A stretch of 64,000 bases of DNA from Desulfonatronum sp. SC1 (GTDB lineage: Bacteria > Desulfobacterota > Desulfovibrionia > Desulfovibrionales > Desulfonatronaceae). The DNA lies in the NCBI RefSeq assembly GCF_003046795.1, contig NZ_PZKN01000007.1, forward strand, positions 1-64,000, written 5' to 3'. Under the pieces are notes generated by a model. It searched no databases, had not been told where the DNA came from, and saw only the letters and a program-made list of their open reading frames with translations. Positions 18,666 to 29,591 of this stretch are shown here, piece by piece (position 1 is the first letter of the stretch; every line of letters begins with the position of its first letter). Position numbers and translations under genes: made by a program.

Positions 18666-19547
18666 TTAGGCTGATTTCAGAGCTTCAGCGCCGCCGACGA
18701 TATCCATCAGCTCCGTGGTAATGGCGCTTTGCCTGGCCTTGTTATAGACCAACGTCAAAGATTTCGACAATTCGTCACAATTTTTCGTCGCGTTGTCCAT
18801 GGCCCGCATCCGAGCGGCATGTTCGCTGGCGTTCGTATCCAGAAGCCCCCTGTATATCTGCACGTTCACGAACCGAGGCAGCAATTCGGCGAGTATGCCT
18901 TCCACCGAGGGTTCGTAAATGTACTCGCTGGCGGGGCCCTGGACTTCTTCCACTTCGGCTGCTTCCGAAGCGATGGGCAAAACACGCAGGGAGACGACCT
19001 CCTGCTTGGCGAAACTGATGAATTTTCCGAAGACGATGATTACTTCATCGAACTCGTGGTTCAGATACCCGTTCATCAGGTTTGTGCCCAGTTCCACGCC
19101 CAGGGTGAAGTCGAATGTGTTCATCACGTTGACGTGATCGGCACGAATGGGCCACGACTGCTTGCGCATGACGTCCCGTCCCTTTTTGCCGACGCAGACG
19201 ATCTCCACTTCCTTGCCGGCGGCTTCTTTCTCCGCCGCAAGCTTGCGGGTCTTGGAAGTCAGGTTGACGTTAAAGCTGCCGCACAATCCGCGGTCCGCAG
19301 TGACCAGTACGATCACGACCTTTTTGATTTCCTCGCGCACCTCAAGCAATGGGTGCGCCGAGGCGTCCGTGCGGCCACTCAAATCCGTGAGCATCTCGTA
19401 GAACTTGTCCGCATATGGCCTGAATTGCTCAATGCGTTGCTGAGCTTTGCGCAATTTCGCCGAGGCCACCATATTCATGGCCTTGGTGATCTGCTTGGTT
19501 TTCTTGACCCCGCCGATCTTGCGCTGAATGTCCTTCAAAGAAGCCAT
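18666..19547 (-). CDS. atpG: ATP synthase gamma subunit
   Basis: Gamma is the central rotating shaft. The 293-residue protein has the conserved N-terminal helix (MASLKDIQRKIGGVKKTKQITKAMNMVASAKLRKAQ), the Rossmann-like middle with the LVTADRGLCGSFN motif, and the conserved C-terminal helix (LVYNKARQSAITTELMDIVGGAEAL). It lies between atpA and atpD with short gaps. Confidence 0.98.
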   Translation of the reverse strand: MASLKDIQRKIGGVKKTKQITKAMNMVASAKLRKAQQRIEQFRPYADKFYEMLTDLSGRTDASAHPLLEVREEIKKVVIVLVTADRGLCGSFNVNLTSKTRKLAAEKEAAGKEVEIVCVGKKGRDVMRKQSWPIRADHVNVMNTFDFTLGVELGTNLMNGYLNHEFDEVIIVFGKFISFAKQEVVSLRVLPIASEAAEVEEVQGPASEYIYEPSVEGILAELLPRFVNVQIYRGLLDTNASEHAARMRAMDNATKNCDELSKSLTLVYNKARQSAITTELMDIVGGAEALKSA

Positions 19548-19565
19548 TGTACTCTCCTCAACGGT

Positions 19566-21077
19566 TTATTCAGCCTGAAAGGTCTTCTTCATCGTCTCGA
19601 TGGCTTCACGCAGCTTGGCTTCAAGATCCGCGTCCAGGGCCTGCTTGGTCTTGATGTCGTCCAGAATATCGGGGCGCTGGTTGCGCATATACTCATGCAG
19701 TTCCGTCTCGAACTTGGCCACGGCGGACACCGGAAGGTCGTCCATCAGTCCGCGGGTTCCAGCGTACAGGGAAATGACCTGCTCAGCCACGGACATGGGA
19801 TGATACTGAGGCTGCTTCAGAAGTTCCACGAGCCGCATGCCCCGATTGAGGCGTTGCTGTGTGGACTTGTCCAGGTCGGAACCGAACTGGGCGAAGGCGG
19901 CCAGTTCGCGGTACTGGGCCAAATCCAGGCGCAAGGTTCCGGCGACCTGTTTCATGGCCTTGATCTGCGCGGCGCCGCCTACGCGAGAGACGGACAACCC
20001 GACGTTGATGGCCGGACGAACGCCCGCGTAGAATAGGCTGGGCTCCAGGTAGACCTGACCATCGGTGATGGAGATGACGTTGGTCGGGATGTAGGCGGAA
20101 ACGTCGCCGGCCTGGGTTTCAATGATCGGCAGGGCGGTGAGGGATCCAGCGCCCATGGCGTCGTTGACCTTGGCGGAGCGCTCCAGCAGGCGGGAGTGGT
20201 TGTAAAAGATGTCGCCGGGGAAGGCTTCACGTCCCGGAGGGCGACGCAGCAGCAGGGACATCTGGCGGTAGGCCACGGCCTGTTTGGAAAGGTCGTCATA
20301 AATAATCAGGGAGTGCTTGCCGCTGTCCCGGTAGTATTCGGCCATGGTGCAGCCGGAGTATGCCGCGATGTACTGCAGAGATGCCGGTTCGGAAGCCGTG
20401 GCGGAGATGACCGTGGTGTATTCCATGGCACCGTATTTGCGCAGTGTGTCCACGACCAGGGCGACGGTAGACTTCTTCTGGCCGATGGCCACGTAAAAGC
20501 AGTGGATGTCGCTTTCCTTCTGGGCCAGAATGGCATCCAGGCAGAGGGCCGTTTTCCCGATCTGGCGGTCACCGATGACCAATTCGCGCTGTCCGCGGCC
20601 GATGGGGGTCATGGCGTCGACAGCCTTCAGCCCGGTATACATGGGCTCGTGAACGGACTTCCGGGCCACGATGCCGGGAGCCTTGATTTCAACTTTCCGG
20701 ATTTCTTTGGCTTCGATGGGTCCCAGACCGTCCAGGGGATTTCCCAAGGGGTCGATGACCCGGCCGACCACCGCGTCGCCCACGGGCACGGAAAATATCC
20801 GCCCGGTACGTTTGACCGTGTCGCCTTCCTTGATGTGCATGACATCGCCCAACAGCGCGACGCCGACGTTGTCCTCTTCCAGGTTCAACACCATGCCGTA
20901 TACGCCGCCGGTGAATTCCAACAGCTCCATGGCCATGGCGTTTTCCACGCCGTAGACACGAGCGATGCCGTCACCTACGGAGAGGACGACGCCGGTTTCG
21001 CTCATTTCCACGCGTTGTTCGTAGTTTTGAATCTGGCTCTCAATAATTTTGCTGATTTCATCTGCTTTGATCTGCAT
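19566..21077 (-). CDS. atpA: ATP synthase alpha subunit
   Basis: Alpha alternates with beta in the F1 hexamer and holds the non-catalytic nucleotide sites. The 503-residue protein has Walker [17 protein letters not shown] near residue 169, the [31 protein letters not shown] segment and the arginine finger region [19 protein letters not shown]. Both length and N-terminal beta-barrel are standard. Confidence 0.98.
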   Translation of the reverse strand: MQIKADEISKIIESQIQNYEQRVEMSETGVVLSVGDGIARVYGVENAMAMELLEFTGGVYGMVLNLEEDNVGVALLGDVMHIKEGDTVKRTGRIFSVPVGDAVVGRVIDPLGNPLDGLGPIEAKEIRKVEIKAPGIVARKSVHEPMYTGLKAVDAMTPIGRGQRELVIGDRQIGKTALCLDAILAQKESDIHCFYVAIGQKKSTVALVVDTLRKYGAMEYTTVISATASEPASLQYIAAYSGCTMAEYYRDSGKHSLIIYDDLSKQAVAYRQMSLLLRRPPGREAFPGDIFYNHSRLLERSAKVNDAMGAGSLTALPIIETQAGDVSAYIPTNVISITDGQVYLEPSLFYAGVRPAINVGLSVSRVGGAAQIKAMKQVAGTLRLDLAQYRELAAFAQFGSDLDKSTQQRLNRGMRLVELLKQPQYHPMSVAEQVISLYAGTRGLMDDLPVSAVAKFETELHEYMRNQRPDILDDIKTKQALDADLEAKLREAIETMKKTFQAE

Positions 21078-21082
21078 GGCCG

Positions 21083-21634
21083 TTACTCACCCCTCTTGAT
21101 GGTTTCTTTCATCGCGACCAGTTGGGCCCGAAGGCTGGCATCCAGTACCCTGTCCCCAATCTTCAACACGAGTCCCCCCAAAATTTGCGGGTCCACGGTA
21201 TAATCGAGAATCAACTGGCGGCTGGTCTTTTCCTCCAGCGATTTCTTGAGCTTTTTCTGAATTTCCGGCTCCAGGTTGATGGCCGTGGTCATCCGGCCTC
21301 GGGCCACACCCTGGTGCTCATCCAGCAACTCGGCGTAGTAGGCCTGGATGTCCGCCAGAAACCCTAGTCTGTTGTTATCCGCCAGCAGGTAACAGAAGTT
21401 GACGATCATCTGCTTGGCCTTGATCTTTGAAAGAATCGCGTTGACCACAGCCTTCTTTTCTTCCACCTTGAAGACGGGATTGCGAAATATGCGGTCCAAC
21501 TGCGGCGACTCGTTCAATGCCTTCGCCAACCCGGAGAGGTCCTTGCCGTAAGCGACAAGTTCAGCGTCCCCTTGGGCCACGCCCAAGGAGAAGAGAGCCC
21601 GGGCGTATCTGCGCGCCACGATGTTTCCAATCAA
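21083..21634 (-). CDS. atpH: ATP synthase delta subunit
   Basis: Delta links the b/b' stator to the top of F1. The 183-residue protein starts with the typical [12 protein letters not shown] and ends with [31 protein letters not shown]-like residues that mark the family. Its start overlaps the atpF stop by four bases (ATGA). Confidence 0.96.
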   Translation of the reverse strand: MIGNIVARRYARALFSLGVAQGDAELVAYGKDLSGLAKALNESPQLDRIFRNPVFKVEEKKAVVNAILSKIKAKQMIVNFCYLLADNNRLGFLADIQAYYAELLDEHQGVARGRMTTAINLEPEIQKKLKKSLEEKTSRQLILDYTVDPQILGGLVLKIGDRVLDASLRAQLVAMKETIKRGE

Positions 21635-22203
21635 TGCAGCACCACCCTTGTTAAGGATTGTTGGATCAATTTTTCATGGCCTTCCTTGGTCAACTGGCTC
21701 TGGATCATTTTCGCGGCGGTTTCCACGACCATGTCGGCCAGTTCCTCGCGGAGTCGTTCCGTTGCCAGTTTGTATTCCTGGGTTGCGGCCGTTTCAGCCT
21801 GGGCCTTGATCTGCGCCGCTTTTTCATGCGCTTGGGCGATGATGGTCCGCTTTAGCGCCTCTCCCTGGCTCTGGAAGTCGGCAAGTACCCGTTCGCGCTC
21901 GGCGTCCAGGTCCTTGATCTGGACTTCGACTTCTTTTAATTTTTTATCGGCATCGGTGCGGCGTTGATCCAGGTCGATGAGGTCGTCCCGAATTTTTTCC
22001 CGCCGGGAGGTGAGCATCTGGCCGATGCGCTTTCCGGCGGCCCAATAAAGGATTCCGACGAAGATGATGAAGTTGATCACCCGCCACATGAAATCCTTCC
22101 ACTTGGCCATGTCGCCCGCTTCGCCGGCCGCCCAGGCCGCTCCGACGCTCACGAGCACCATTGCAAACGTGATCCAACAGATCATAATGCGTTTCAAGTC
22201 CAA
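21631..22203 (-). CDS. atpF: ATP synthase b subunit
   Basis: One of two b-type stator subunits. It has an unusually long N-terminal segment with a signal-peptide-like helix (residues 4-27, ending AWAAGEAGD) before the usual membrane helix (about 41-60, VINFIIFVGILYWAAGKRI), and then a long charged coiled coil to residue 190. The two-helix start suggests a cleavable leader, as is common in this bacterial group, although cleavage cannot be seen from sequence. It follows the b' gene by 23 bases. Confidence 0.93.
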   Translation of the reverse strand: MDLKRIMICWITFAMVLVSVGAAWAAGEAGDMAKWKDFMWRVINFIIFVGILYWAAGKRIGQMLTSRREKIRDDLIDLDQRRTDADKKLKEVEVQIKDLDAERERVLADFQSQGEALKRTIIAQAHEKAAQIKAQAETAATQEYKLATERLREELADMVVETAAKMIQSQLTKEGHEKLIQQSLTRVVLH

Positions 22204-22226
22204 GCCCTCCTTACGATTGATTGCGG

Positions 22227-22652
22227 TTACACGGCCCAGCCGACGACTTTTTCCGTGACCTGCCGGGCGTACCCGTCGACTCGAGAGGTCAGGGTCTTTT
22301 TGCCGGTACGTACTTGCGACGCGGCGTCCTCACGAGCCGCCTTCAATTCTTGAGCCGCCGTCGTGTTGGCCCCTTCCAGCAACGTGACCTCTTCCAGGTA
22401 TCCTTCGGCCTTGAACTTGGAGCGGATTTCTACGCCCTGTTGCTGGGCAACGGTCAGTGCACCGGTATAGGCCGCCATTTTTTCCTGAGCTTGAGCCGTG
22501 AAGTTCTCCACGTCACTCAGCTGCGCCGACATGCGTTGGGCGCGCTTCTTGATGACCGCCCGGATCGGTCGATAGAGGATCGCGTTGAGCACAGCCAGAA
22601 CAATGAAGAAGTTGATCAGCTGAATGAGCATGGAAATGTTGACATCAATCAT
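22227..22652 (-). CDS. ATP synthase b' subunit
   Basis: A second b-type subunit, 141 residues, with one N-terminal membrane helix (about 5-26, MLIQLINFFIVLAVLNAILYRPIR) and a coiled coil. Two different b subunits imply a heterodimeric stator as in photosynthetic and many delta-type bacteria. The start is preceded by a strong GGAGGG site. It is the first gene of the F1/stator operon and is separated from the bactofilin gene by a 113-base gap holding a possible promoter. Confidence 0.93.
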   Translation of the reverse strand: MIDVNISMLIQLINFFIVLAVLNAILYRPIRAVIKKRAQRMSAQLSDVENFTAQAQEKMAAYTGALTVAQQQGVEIRSKFKAEGYLEEVTLLEGANTTAAQELKAAREDAASQVRTGKKTLTSRVDGYARQVTEKVVGWAV

Positions 22653-22702
22653 AGTCTGCCCTCCGGGTGGTGAGTATGTGAATTTTAGTGCAAGCCAAAC
22701 GG

Positions 22703-22731
22703 CCTCTAACGAATTTTACGTTCTCTGTCAA
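22703..22731 (-). promoter_or_regulatory. possible sigma-70 promoter of the F1/stator operon
   Basis: A perfect TTGACA (minus strand, 22731-22726) is followed after 17 bases by TAGAGG, which matches the -10 consensus at three of six positions. It lies 51 bases before the b' start codon. Confidence 0.4.
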
Positions 22732-22765
22732 AAGGTTTTCATTATTTTCACGTACTATGAGGAGC

Positions 22766-23152
22766 TCAAAAAGATGATTCGGAATCTTCCCGAGGCTTTG
22801 GGAGTTCGGCGACGTTCTCGGTCGCGGTTGCGGACATCACAACGTCGCCGTCCAGAACCGCTCCTTCCTCGATGATCAAGGACGGAGCGCGCACCGAACC
22901 CTGCAGGCGGGCCGTCTTGTGCAGGACGATTTTGTCCTCCGCCGTGACGCGCCCCTTCAGCAGGCCGCTGAGGACCAGGCTGCCCACGGCGACTTCGCCG
23001 TCGATCTTGGCGTCCTGTCCGACAATCAGGGTGCCTTGGGAATCGATTCTTCCGAGAAAGGCGCCGTCAATGCGTACCGCCCCTTGAAAGTGAAGTTTTC
23101 CTTCGTACGACGTTCCAGAGCCCAGGAAGGCGTTGATCTCGTCTTTGGCCAT
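22766..23152 (-). CDS. bactofilin (polymer-forming cytoskeletal protein)
   Basis: Bactofilins form nucleotide-free filaments from a right-handed beta-helix and help localise cell-wall or polarity proteins. The 128-residue product begins after a short tail (MAKDEINAFLGSGTSYEGKLHFQGAVRIDG) with the DUF583 beta-helix pattern of repeating G-x-I/V turns through to about residue 110, then a disordered tail. I chose the ATG at 23152, which follows AAGGA, over an in-frame start 45 bases upstream. It lies just after rodA in the same direction, which fits a role with the cell-shape machinery. Confidence 0.92.
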   Translation of the reverse strand: MAKDEINAFLGSGTSYEGKLHFQGAVRIDGAFLGRIDSQGTLIVGQDAKIDGEVAVGSLVLSGLLKGRVTAEDKIVLHKTARLQGSVRAPSLIIEEGAVLDGDVVMSATATENVAELPKPREDSESSF

Positions 23153-23219
23153 GGCTGGAATTCCTTTATTGGAGTTTTTTGAAAAGAGCGCACACATAGT
23201 TTGATGCTCTCCGGGTTGA

Positions 23220-24332
23220 TTATTTTTTGAAAAAAAAGCGGCGCATGGAAATGTTGAGCACGAGACCGATCAAACAGAAGCTGGTCATGGTCGACGTGCC
23301 TCCGTAGCTGATCAGCGGAAGGGGGATGCCCACCACGGGCATCAATCCCAGCACCATGCCTATGTTGATGAGTATTTGCCAGAAAAAGTAGAAGAAAATA
23401 CCCACGGCCAGATAGCAGCCGAAACCGTCCTTGGCTTCGGCCGCGGTTCGGATGATGCTCAATAGGAATAGGGAAATCAGAATCAAGAGGACCAGACAGC
23501 CGATAAAACCCCATTCCTCCCCAAACACGGCTAATGCGAAGTCAGTATGCTTTTCCGGCAAAAATCGCAATTGACTCTGGGTTCCCTCCAGAAAGCCCCG
23601 GCCCCAGAGCTGCCCGGAGCCCACCGCGATCTGCGATTGGATAATATGGTATCCGGCGCCCAGTGGATCATTGCCTGGGTCGAGAAAGCCGAGAATGCGC
23701 TGGCGCTGGTAGTCGTGCAGGAAGTGCCAGCCCAGGGGAAGGGCCGCCGGAACGAGTAGGACCACCATTTTGAGTACCGAGCCGCGGATCCCGCGGAACA
23801 TGGCCATGCCGCCCAGGATCAGCAGCAGGGTAACGGACGAGCCGAGGTCCGGTTGTTTGACCACCAGGAGCGCCGGAACAAGGCCGATGGCGCCGAGAAT
23901 CAGAAGCTGGCTCCAGCCAAGCTTGCCCTGGTCACGGGAAAGCAGCTTGGCGGCGAGGATCAGGAGAGAAATTTTGGCGAATTCACTGGATTGGAAGTTG
24001 AACAGGCCCAGATCCAGCCAGCGCCGAGCCCCCATGATGGTTTTGCCCCAGAGCAGGGTAGCGACCAGGGCGAGTACGGTGGCCACGAACAACGGCCAGG
24101 CCAGCATCCGCAAGTGGCGATAATCAAAGACCAGGAAGGCGATCATTCCGCCCAGGCCGATCATGCCCCAGTAGAGTTGCTTTCGATAAAAGGAGGTCAA
24201 GGTGAGGCCCTCCTCCATCCGGAACCCACTGGCGGAGTAGAGGTTGACGACTCCCATGGCGAACAGGGCTATGGCGAAGCCAGCCAAGGCCCAGTCGAAG
24301 TGGGTGATCAAGCGGCGATCAATCAGAGTCAC
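23220..24332 (-). CDS. rodA: rod-shape SEDS peptidoglycan polymerase RodA
   Basis: RodA polymerises peptidoglycan glycan strands during elongation with PBP2. The 370-residue protein has about ten membrane helices and the SEDS signature near the C-terminus (GLMPVVGIPLPLISYGGTS). The WGRGFLEGTQSQLRFLPEKHTDFALAVFGEEWGFIG segment with the conserved catalytic Asp in HTDF is intact. Its start overlaps the mrdA stop by 14 bases. Confidence 0.97.
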   Translation of the reverse strand: MTLIDRRLITHFDWALAGFAIALFAMGVVNLYSASGFRMEEGLTLTSFYRKQLYWGMIGLGGMIAFLVFDYRHLRMLAWPLFVATVLALVATLLWGKTIMGARRWLDLGLFNFQSSEFAKISLLILAAKLLSRDQGKLGWSQLLILGAIGLVPALLVVKQPDLGSSVTLLLILGGMAMFRGIRGSVLKMVVLLVPAALPLGWHFLHDYQRQRILGFLDPGNDPLGAGYHIIQSQIAVGSGQLWGRGFLEGTQSQLRFLPEKHTDFALAVFGEEWGFIGCLVLLILISLFLLSIIRTAAEAKDGFGCYLAVGIFFYFFWQILINIGMVLGLMPVVGIPLPLISYGGTSTMTSFCLIGLVLNISMRRFFFKK

Positions 24333-26145
24333 GGGCTTCGTCCGTTTCTTGGGGGGCTGGGGGGTCAGGGAACAGGTAGTCGTAAATGGACTTGATGATC
24401 GGTCCGGCGGTGGAACCGCCGCCTCCGCCGTGTTCGACCATGGCCGCGATGACGTAACTGCGTCCGTCCCTTTGGCCGAAGGAATTCATCCAGGCGTGGT
24501 CGCGAAAGTGGTACGGAATGTCCTTGAGATCGGCTCGTTCGAATTCGCTCATCAACCGAACCACCTGGGCCGTTCCGGTCTTGGCCCCGAGGCGCACGCC
24601 GGGCTTGGCGATCCGTCGCGCCGTGCCTCGCGACCCCTCGACGGTGTTGACCATGGTCTGCACAAGGAATTCCCGATGCCCGGCCTGCAAGGGCAGCTCT
24701 CCCAGGATTTCCGGAGGCACGTCGGCAAGGAGCTGAGGCTTGAGCAGTCTGCCGCCGTTGATCAGGGCCGCGGTGTATCTGGCCACCTGCAGCGGCGTGG
24801 TCAACATGTAGCCTTGCCCGATGGACATATTCAGGTTTTCTCCCCCGTGCCAAGGTTCGTTGAAACGGCGGCGCTTCCAATCGCGGCTGGGAACCAAGCC
24901 CATGGACTCGTGGGGCAGGTCGATGCCGGTGCGCACGCCGAATCCGCTTTCCACGGCATGGGGGTGCATCCGGTCCACGCCGAGTTTGTCCCCGAGGGTG
25001 TAGAAGTAAACGTCGCAGGATTGGACCAAGCCCTGAGTCATGTCCATCCAGCCGTGTCCGCGTCGTTCCCAGCAGCGGAACAAGCGGTTGCCCAGCCGGA
25101 GCCCGCCAGAGCAGAAGACGCGGTCCGTGGTCGCGGCGATGCGGTGTGTCAGCGCGGCCCCGGCGATAACCAGCTTGAAGACCGAACCCGGGGGGTACGC
25201 GCTCTGGATGGCCCGGTTCTGCAAAGGATGGGCGGGGTTGTCCCGGAGCAGTGCCCAGTCCGCGTGGCTCAGGCCGGAGACGAACAGGTTGTTGTCAAAG
25301 GCCGGTTTGCTGACCAGGGCCAGTACCTGGCCGGTATCGGCTTCCATGACGATCACGGAGCCGACATGCTCGGCCAAGGCTTGGTCGACGAATTCCTGCA
25401 ATTCCAGGTCGATGCTCAGCCGAACATCGCCTCCGGCTTCAGGAGGGACCAGCATCGTGGTCCCCAACTGACGTCCGGCGGCGTCCACGTCCACTTGGCG
25501 AGCCCCCTTGCGTCCGCGCATGGCCGATTCCATGGTGAATTCGATCCCCTTCTTACCGACGCTGTCGCCCAGGGTCAGGCCTGGATCGGCGTTCATTTCC
25601 TGCTCGTTGGCCTCGGCTACGTATCCGATGACGTGGGCCAGCAATGGGCCCTGGGGATAAAACCGTCTCGGCTTGGTGACGATCTTCAGTTCCGGCCAGG
25701 TCATGGTGTTGGCTTCGATGATGGCCAGTTGCTCGAAGGTCAGAGAATGTACGAGGATTTGCGGCTCAAACCGTCGGATTCTCGGGCGTCCCTTTTCGAA
25801 GGTTTCCTGGAGAAGGTCGTGGTCCATATTCAGCCAGTCGCTGATCCGTTGGAGGGCGGCGGGGATGTCCCGGGAGTCTTCGCGAACGATGGCCAGGGCG
25901 TAAGCCGGTTCGTTAACGGCCAACAACACACCGTTGCGATCCCTGATCAGGCCCCGGGGAGCGTAAACCTGCTGCTGACGGATGCGGTTGTTTTCGGCCC
26001 GGTCCGAGAACTCCTGGCCTCGATGCAGTTGCAGATACCAGAAACGCAGGGTGAAGACGATGAATATTCCCAGCACCAGCAGCTGGAGAAACAGCAGGCC
26101 GTTCTTCGGAGACTGCTGAGATTCGGCGTCACGATTGAGATGCAT
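24319..26145 (-). CDS. mrdA: penicillin-binding protein 2 (elongation transpeptidase)
   Basis: The class B PBP of the elongasome cross-links peptidoglycan in the periplasm. The 608-residue protein has an N-terminal membrane helix (about 15-38), the pedestal domain with RGLIRDRNGVLLAVN, and the transpeptidase domain with the active serine in YPPGSVFK, the SCD motif (SCDVYFY) and KTGTAQ. It overlaps mreD by 17 bases upstream. Confidence 0.97.
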   Translation of the reverse strand: MHLNRDAESQQSPKNGLLFLQLLVLGIFIVFTLRFWYLQLHRGQEFSDRAENNRIRQQQVYAPRGLIRDRNGVLLAVNEPAYALAIVREDSRDIPAALQRISDWLNMDHDLLQETFEKGRPRIRRFEPQILVHSLTFEQLAIIEANTMTWPELKIVTKPRRFYPQGPLLAHVIGYVAEANEQEMNADPGLTLGDSVGKKGIEFTMESAMRGRKGARQVDVDAAGRQLGTTMLVPPEAGGDVRLSIDLELQEFVDQALAEHVGSVIVMEADTGQVLALVSKPAFDNNLFVSGLSHADWALLRDNPAHPLQNRAIQSAYPPGSVFKLVIAGAALTHRIAATTDRVFCSGGLRLGNRLFRCWERRGHGWMDMTQGLVQSCDVYFYTLGDKLGVDRMHPHAVESGFGVRTGIDLPHESMGLVPSRDWKRRRFNEPWHGGENLNMSIGQGYMLTTPLQVARYTAALINGGRLLKPQLLADVPPEILGELPLQAGHREFLVQTMVNTVEGSRGTARRIAKPGVRLGAKTGTAQVVRLMSEFERADLKDIPYHFRDHAWMNSFGQRDGRSYVIAAMVEHGGGGGSTAGPIIKSIYDYLFPDPPAPQETDEARDSD

Positions 26146-26614
26146 GGCGGGAGATGAAGCGGTAAACGGCGTCTAGAAGCCACCAACCAAGTATGATCGT
26201 CGCGAACATGGTCAAACTTTCCAAGAACAGGCGCTGTCCTTGGATGTTCAGGGACTGAAGGCCAGCCATGGTATGCAGGATAATCACTTGCGCGAGGGCG
26301 AAGGTGGCGGCCAACAGCAGGATGAAGACCGGACTGCGGGCTTCGAACAGACCGCGTCCGACCAGGAACATCCCGACGAGGCCTCCGTAGCGCAAGACCC
26401 CTGCTCCGAACACCAGGGCCCCGGAGCCTTCCTGGATTAGAAGCGCCGGAAGGATCAGCGCGAGGACATGGCCGAATCGTTCACGCTGCAGGCAGAGAAT
26501 GATGCCGGGCACGAAGAAGTCCGTTCCGGGGAAAAATAGTTGGAGCCAAACCGCCAAAACGAAGAAGACGACCCAAAAAACGCGTATCGGGGTCACGCCG
26601 ATGACGGAAAGCAC
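26129..26614 (-). CDS. mreD: rod-shape protein MreD
   Basis: A 161-residue membrane protein with about five helices and few charged residues, starting with GTG two bases after mreC. MreD sequences are poorly conserved, so the call rests on topology, length and its place between mreC and mrdA. It belongs to the elongasome in the inner membrane. Confidence 0.87.
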   Translation of the reverse strand: MLSVIGVTPIRVFWVVFFVLAVWLQLFFPGTDFFVPGIILCLQRERFGHVLALILPALLIQEGSGALVFGAGVLRYGGLVGMFLVGRGLFEARSPVFILLLAATFALAQVIILHTMAGLQSLNIQGQRLFLESLTMFATIILGWWLLDAVYRFISRHASQS

Positions 26615-26616
26615 GT

Positions 26617-27420
26617 CTATTCTTCGATGACCGGGGTAAGGTTCAGCACCAGGAATACTTCCTCCAGGTTGCGCAAGTCGACGAGGGGCGCGGCCTCCAC
26701 TACTTGGAACAGCGAGGTGCTGGGCCGTTCGATGCGCTGGACCCGGGCCACGGGCAGTCCTTTGGGAAAAATGCCGTCCATGCCGGAGGTGACGAGGATT
26801 TCGCCCTCCCGCAGCAGGTCGTTCAACGGGACGTATTGCATTTGCAGTTCTCGTTGCGGCCCATTGCCCACCAGGATGCCTTGCGTGCGGTGGTCACGGC
26901 CCATGATCGCCACCTTGCTGTTGGGATCGGTGATCAAGAGCACGTTGGAAAAGGTAGGGGAGCCGCGCAGCACCCGCCCCACGACTCCCAGGGGGGTGAT
27001 CACGGGAGTGTTTTCGGCGACACCGACCCGGGTTCCCTTGTCCACCAGCAAGGATTCCACCACTGCGTGCGGTCCGAATCGTGCGGCCACTACCCGTCCG
27101 CCTTCCAGAGTCCAGTCCTCGGGCGGCTGGAAATCGTGCAGGTTTCGCAGGCGGTTGACCTCGGCGGCCTCCTCATGCAACCGGGACAATTGCAGATAAA
27201 GATCGGTGACCTTGGCCCACAGCCGTTCATTCTCCTGGCGCACCTCTCCCAGGTTGACGTAGGAATCCCAAGTGGAACGAACCTGTTCCCTGGTCCATCG
27301 CAGAGGAAACGAAACCCAGGCCACGATTTCCAGGCCGGTATTTCCCGTGATCCCGTCCAGGACGCCGGTACGCCAGTTCCAGGTGTAAATGCTCAGAAGC
27401 AGAAAGGTGAGCAGGAGCAA
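26617..27420 (-). CDS. mreC: rod-shape protein MreC
   Basis: MreC is a periplasmic scaffold linking MreB, PBP2 and RodA. The product has an N-terminal membrane helix, a coiled coil (about 55-90, VRQENERLWAKVTDLYLQLSRLHEEAAEVNRLRNL), and two beta-barrel domains with the family phrase VITPLGVVGRVL and TSGMDGIFPKGLPVARV. The TTG at 27420 is the most downstream start that keeps the domain, but it cuts into the membrane helix. The residues before it (RSKRFIAFLL) look like a natural N-terminus, and the only codon that would include them, ATT at 27462, overlaps the mreB stop and follows an AGAGG. The start is uncertain. Confidence 0.93.
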   Translation of the reverse strand: MLLLTFLLLSIYTWNWRTGVLDGITGNTGLEIVAWVSFPLRWTREQVRSTWDSYVNLGEVRQENERLWAKVTDLYLQLSRLHEEAAEVNRLRNLHDFQPPEDWTLEGGRVVAARFGPHAVVESLLVDKGTRVGVAENTPVITPLGVVGRVLRGSPTFSNVLLITDPNSKVAIMGRDHRTQGILVGNGPQRELQMQYVPLNDLLREGEILVTSGMDGIFPKGLPVARVQRIERPSTSLFQVVEAAPLVDLRNLEEVFLVLNLTPVIEE

Positions 27421-27457
27421 AAAAGCTATGAATCGCTTGGAGCGGACGGGGAAAAGG

Positions 27458-28558
<1,101 letters not shown>

Positions 28559-28567
28559 CTAGCAAAT

Positions 28568-29557
28568 ATGGTGGGTGCAAGCAAGGCGGCGAGTCGCCTT
28601 CGCGCTTTCCCCGCGAAGTCTTCCCAAATCGATCCTAACGTGTCGCCCTTCCGTTTTAACTCCCTTTCCGTTTATTTACGGTCAAAATACGGCGTCCGAG
28701 TGCGGAAAATTCCCCTGGACGCCGGTTCCACCTGCCCGAATCGAGATGGGCTTCTTTCCCGAAGCGGCTGTGTGTTCTGCAACCCGTCTGGGTCGGGCAC
28801 CGGCCTGTTTGATAGCGGACTGTCCCTGAGCGAGCAATGGATTTTCTTGACCCGGCGCTTAGGGCGAAAATATAAGACGGACGCTTTTTGGGCTTATCTG
28901 CAATCCTTTTCCAACACCTACGGTCCATTGAGCCGGGTCCGGCGGTTGATGGGCGAGTTGGCCGGCCTGCCCGGAGTTCGTCTGATCGGCCTGGGAACTC
29001 GTCCGGATTGTCTGGACGAGGAAAAACTGCGGTGCATCGCGGACTGTGGCTTTGCCGAAGTCTGGCTGGATATCGGGCTGCAATCCGCCAATGATCGAAC
29101 CTTGCAGCGCATCAATCGTGGTCACGACTTCGCCTGTTTCGCCCGGTGCGTGGACCGGGCCCATGCCCGGGGGCTTTTTGTCTGCGCCCACATCATGCAT
29201 GGGCTGCCCGGCGAAAGCGACGCCGACTTTCTGGAAACCATCAACCAGGTGAATCGACTGCCCGTCACGGGGATCAAGTTCCACAATCTCTTCGTGGCCA
29301 AAGGCAGTCCCCTGGAACCGATCTGGCGAAGCGGCGGCTACGTCCCGCCGACCAAGGATGCTTATGTCCGAGCCGTGATCGCGGGGCTGGAGCTGCTCAG
29401 ATCGGACATTATCGTGCATCGCCTGAACGCGGACCCTTTGCCCGACGAACTGCTGGCGCCGCGGTGGGCCCGGGACAAGCGGGACGTGCTGGATACGCTG
29501 CGGCGACGCATGGAAGCTGAGGACGCGCGGCAAGGTCGGAACTTCCCGTATTCATGA
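28568..29557 (+). CDS. YhcC/TIGR01212-type radical SAM protein
   Basis: A 329-residue radical SAM protein of the YhcC/Elp3-like family. The 4Fe-4S motif is the family's wide form CPNRDGLLSRSGCVFC (Cys, 11 residues, Cys, 2 residues, Cys) near residue 56. It also has the SAM-binding LIGLGTRPDC and the WLDIGLQSANDRTLQRINRGHD segment. The biological substrate is not established. The first 27 residues look poorly conserved, so a later start is possible. It lies divergently to mreB. Confidence 0.92.
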   Translation: MVGASKAASRLRAFPAKSSQIDPNVSPFRFNSLSVYLRSKYGVRVRKIPLDAGSTCPNRDGLLSRSGCVFCNPSGSGTGLFDSGLSLSEQWIFLTRRLGRKYKTDAFWAYLQSFSNTYGPLSRVRRLMGELAGLPGVRLIGLGTRPDCLDEEKLRCIADCGFAEVWLDIGLQSANDRTLQRINRGHDFACFARCVDRAHARGLFVCAHIMHGLPGESDADFLETINQVNRLPVTGIKFHNLFVAKGSPLEPIWRSGGYVPPTKDAYVRAVIAGLELLRSDIIVHRLNADPLPDELLAPRWARDKRDVLDTLRRRMEAEDARQGRNFPYS

Positions 29558-29591
29558 CGGGCGAGACTTTTTACGGCAAGGAGAAGCCATC